Assembly: GCF_004379255.2 (NCBI RefSeq)
Contig: NC_056034.1
Span: forward strand, 560,501-624,500
Reading direction: 5' to 3'
DNA: 64,000 bases
Origin: Salvia splendens
Taxonomy: Eukaryota > Streptophyta > Magnoliopsida > Lamiales > Lamiaceae
Part shown: positions 62,400 through 64,000 of the stretch, piece after piece
Layout of the letters: each line of letters begins with the position of its first letter
Numbering within the stretch: position 1 is the stretch's first letter
Made by a program: the position numbers and the translations under genes
Notes under the pieces: generated by a model
Database searches by the model: none
What the model saw: the letters and a program-made list of their open reading frames with translations, nothing else
What the model was told of the DNA's origin: nothing

Positions 62400-63655
62400 C
62401 TAAATCTCTAGCACAATAACTGCAGACAAAAACACTAAAACTATTAGTCTTCAATCTTCTTACTTATAAACACATGAACAAATTCAAGAAGAGAACTCAC
62501 AATCAGAATCAGTCTTGTCCCATTTAGATGATCCCTCTCCACCTTCATACCGCGATTCTTGATCTTCGTCTCCATCGGATTTAGCCCTGTAGTCCTCTAT
62601 GCATCTCTTTGATGAAGCCATTCTTGAAGGCTTTTGAGGGTTCATTTTTTTGGTCAGCATTATCCTCATAAGCTGCAAACAAAAAAAAGCAGACATGTAA
62701 GTAAGCACTGTTGTTAAGGATTTCTGTCCAAAAATGAAAACTTTGACACAAAATCTTGATCAAACAATGTTTCTAAGGCTCATACCTTCTCCATTCTTGA
62801 TTCTTGCAATGTGTCTCGAACGCTGGGAGCCGGTGCAAAGCCACTTCTGCAAGCAAAGACTTTCTTGACAAGGAAGGATAATGACTTCTTCCCAATTGTC
62901 TTGTTCTTCTTCTTCTCACACACATCTTTGCATCTGCCTAGGATGATCCTAATCGTCCGATCAATCTCGTCCTCATCTTTGTCGTCTGAGTACGTGCTGA
63001 ACCTGTTTGAGTTAGTCCTGTCCACTTCCAAGCTAGAAGGGCAGTTGAGGAATCTGTCCAATGGGAGATCAGCCGGCTGATCCTCAGCAGCTGGCTTTCG
63101 CGTTAGGAGCTTCGTTAGCTCCTTCTGCAGCTTCCTCACTTCCTCAGCTGTGAATTCTGAGAGATCAGGAGATGAGCATTGCTCATCTTGAGGGATTTGA
63201 CTGTCTTGGATCTCTTGCATGCTCTCTCTTGGGGCTGTGTTGCCAAATGTCCCGATGGCAAGTAGGCCGTGGGGCCAGTCGTTGAACTCTTCCTTTGGAG
63301 GCTCCTTCTTTGTATGGTCTGCCAAAGGAAATTGGTGTTAGTTTTTGTTATAAATCTACTTCTGTAATAGAGTATGATTATGTCTCACAACTGAATAAAA
63401 ATTGAATCTTCAAAGTGAAAATTCTACTTTTGCAATATGAATAAAAATTGGATCTTGAAGGAGTGGAAAATCTACTTTTTCAATATGAAAAAAACACTTA
63501 CTTGTAGTAGGAATTGAAGTGTGTCTCTTTTCTCCATTGAACTTGCTTTGCATCCAGTTCAAGAACTGCAAAGAAAGAACATATTTTGTCACATAACAAA
63601 ATGAGAAAAATAGTGTAAAGATATATACTTAAATTGATCAATCTTTTACCTTCAT
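62400..63655 (-). CDS. DRO1-like: LAZY / DEEPER ROOTING (IGT family) gravity-response protein
   Basis: Exons are 63655-63650, 63565-63502, 63318-62786, 62672-62501 and 62419-62400, in frame, giving 264 aa. The first coding exon is only ATGAAG, a known oddity of IGT genes. Family regions are [29 protein letters not shown] (the IGT-type motif), [53 protein letters not shown] and the C-terminal [14 protein letters not shown], whose IVLEI end is the EAR-like domain V. These proteins act after statolith sedimentation to set polar auxin flow and organ angle. The [14 protein letters not shown] form fits the root-type DRO members better than LAZY1. The gene is complete. Confidence 0.93.
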
Positions 63656-64000
63656 TGTTCAAGAATGACTCTTTAGAGATGTGGGGTGAAGAGGTTTTTC
63701 GGTAGGGAAAAAAGAAGGTTTTGAATAAGCAGATCCTAGAAGCCAATGAAATTTGAGCTTTAGCACTAACAAGTATAGATTAGATGATGAAGCTGATTTT
63801 CTATTGGTTCGAGTTCCAAAATTTATGTATAAAAAAAGTCAATCTTGAATTCTTTTTGGCAAGAGAGATCAAAGCTCAATGTCAAAATACTATGTTCAAG
63901 TCCCATGCAAAAACAACGTTATATATATGTGTATAGATAAATAGATTATTAATATAATTTGGTATTTAAGAATATAGGATGTTTCTTTTGTGACAAAAAG
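63656..64000 (-). promoter_or_regulatory. LAZY/DRO 5' leader and promoter
   Basis: Upstream sequence of the minus-strand LAZY/DRO gene up to the window edge. AT-rich. No distinct motif is claimed. Confidence 0.35.

Overview
This window is nuclear DNA of a flowering plant. Genes are split by introns with GT..AG borders, intergenic DNA is AT-rich, and it is full of plant transposons (Stowaway-like MITEs, hAT and Mutator-like elements, a TRIM, a copia remnant and an LTR retrotransposon). Gene content (CIP7-like, PHL, JAZ, EXO70D, LSM1, LAZY/DRO, MIR164) is eudicot. The R1-type NLR N-terminal domain suggests an asterid, perhaps Lamiales; the species cannot be read from the sequence.

Layout. 1.5-7.3 kb: a COP1-interacting-protein-7-like gene (minus, 10 coding exons, 1228 aa by my splicing). 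9.40-9.48 kb: a MIR164 hairpin (minus). 10.3-10.8 kb: a TRIM retroelement. 11.2-12.9 kb: two divergent phylloplanin/Ole e 1-like secreted proteins around a small foldback element. 13.7-15.4 kb: wreckage of an R1-type NLR that has lost its NB-ARC domain, next to a two-exon basic ORF of unknown nature. 16.0-17.1 kb: plastid N-acetylglutamate kinase (minus). 19.3-25.2 kb: PHYTOCHROME-DEPENDENT LATE-FLOWERING (minus, 1304 aa). 26.8-29.4 kb: a JAZ repressor (minus, 270 aa) with the Jas intron.

30-54 kb is an accessory, transposon-rich block. It holds two ankyrin-PGG membrane protein loci of one small tandem family. The first is a frameshifted remnant ended by a hAT element. The second has an intact reading frame that was interrupted very recently by a 7.3 kb LTR retrotransposon with 3,140-bp LTRs, only about 1 kb of noncoding interior and a perfect 5-bp target duplication. 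A Mutator-like foldback with a captured ORF, nested MITEs and a broken DC1-domain gene also lie here.

54.5-63.7 kb: EXO70D (plus, single exon), a four-unit tandem repeat, a copia remnant, LSM1 (minus, 5 exons, 128 aa) and a LAZY/DEEPER ROOTING gene (minus, with the family's 6-nt first exon).

From memory of Arabidopsis, CIP7-like, PHL, JAZ5/6, EXO70D, LSM1 and DRO genes sit close together in a few related segments (At1g72390-72490, At1g17360-17400, At1g19115-19120, At3g14080-14090). The window therefore looks like an ancestral linkage block that has been expanded here by transposons and extra genes. I found no new enzymatic or defence system. The most notable items are this block, the fresh LTR insertion that breaks the ankyrin gene, and the MIR164 locus.
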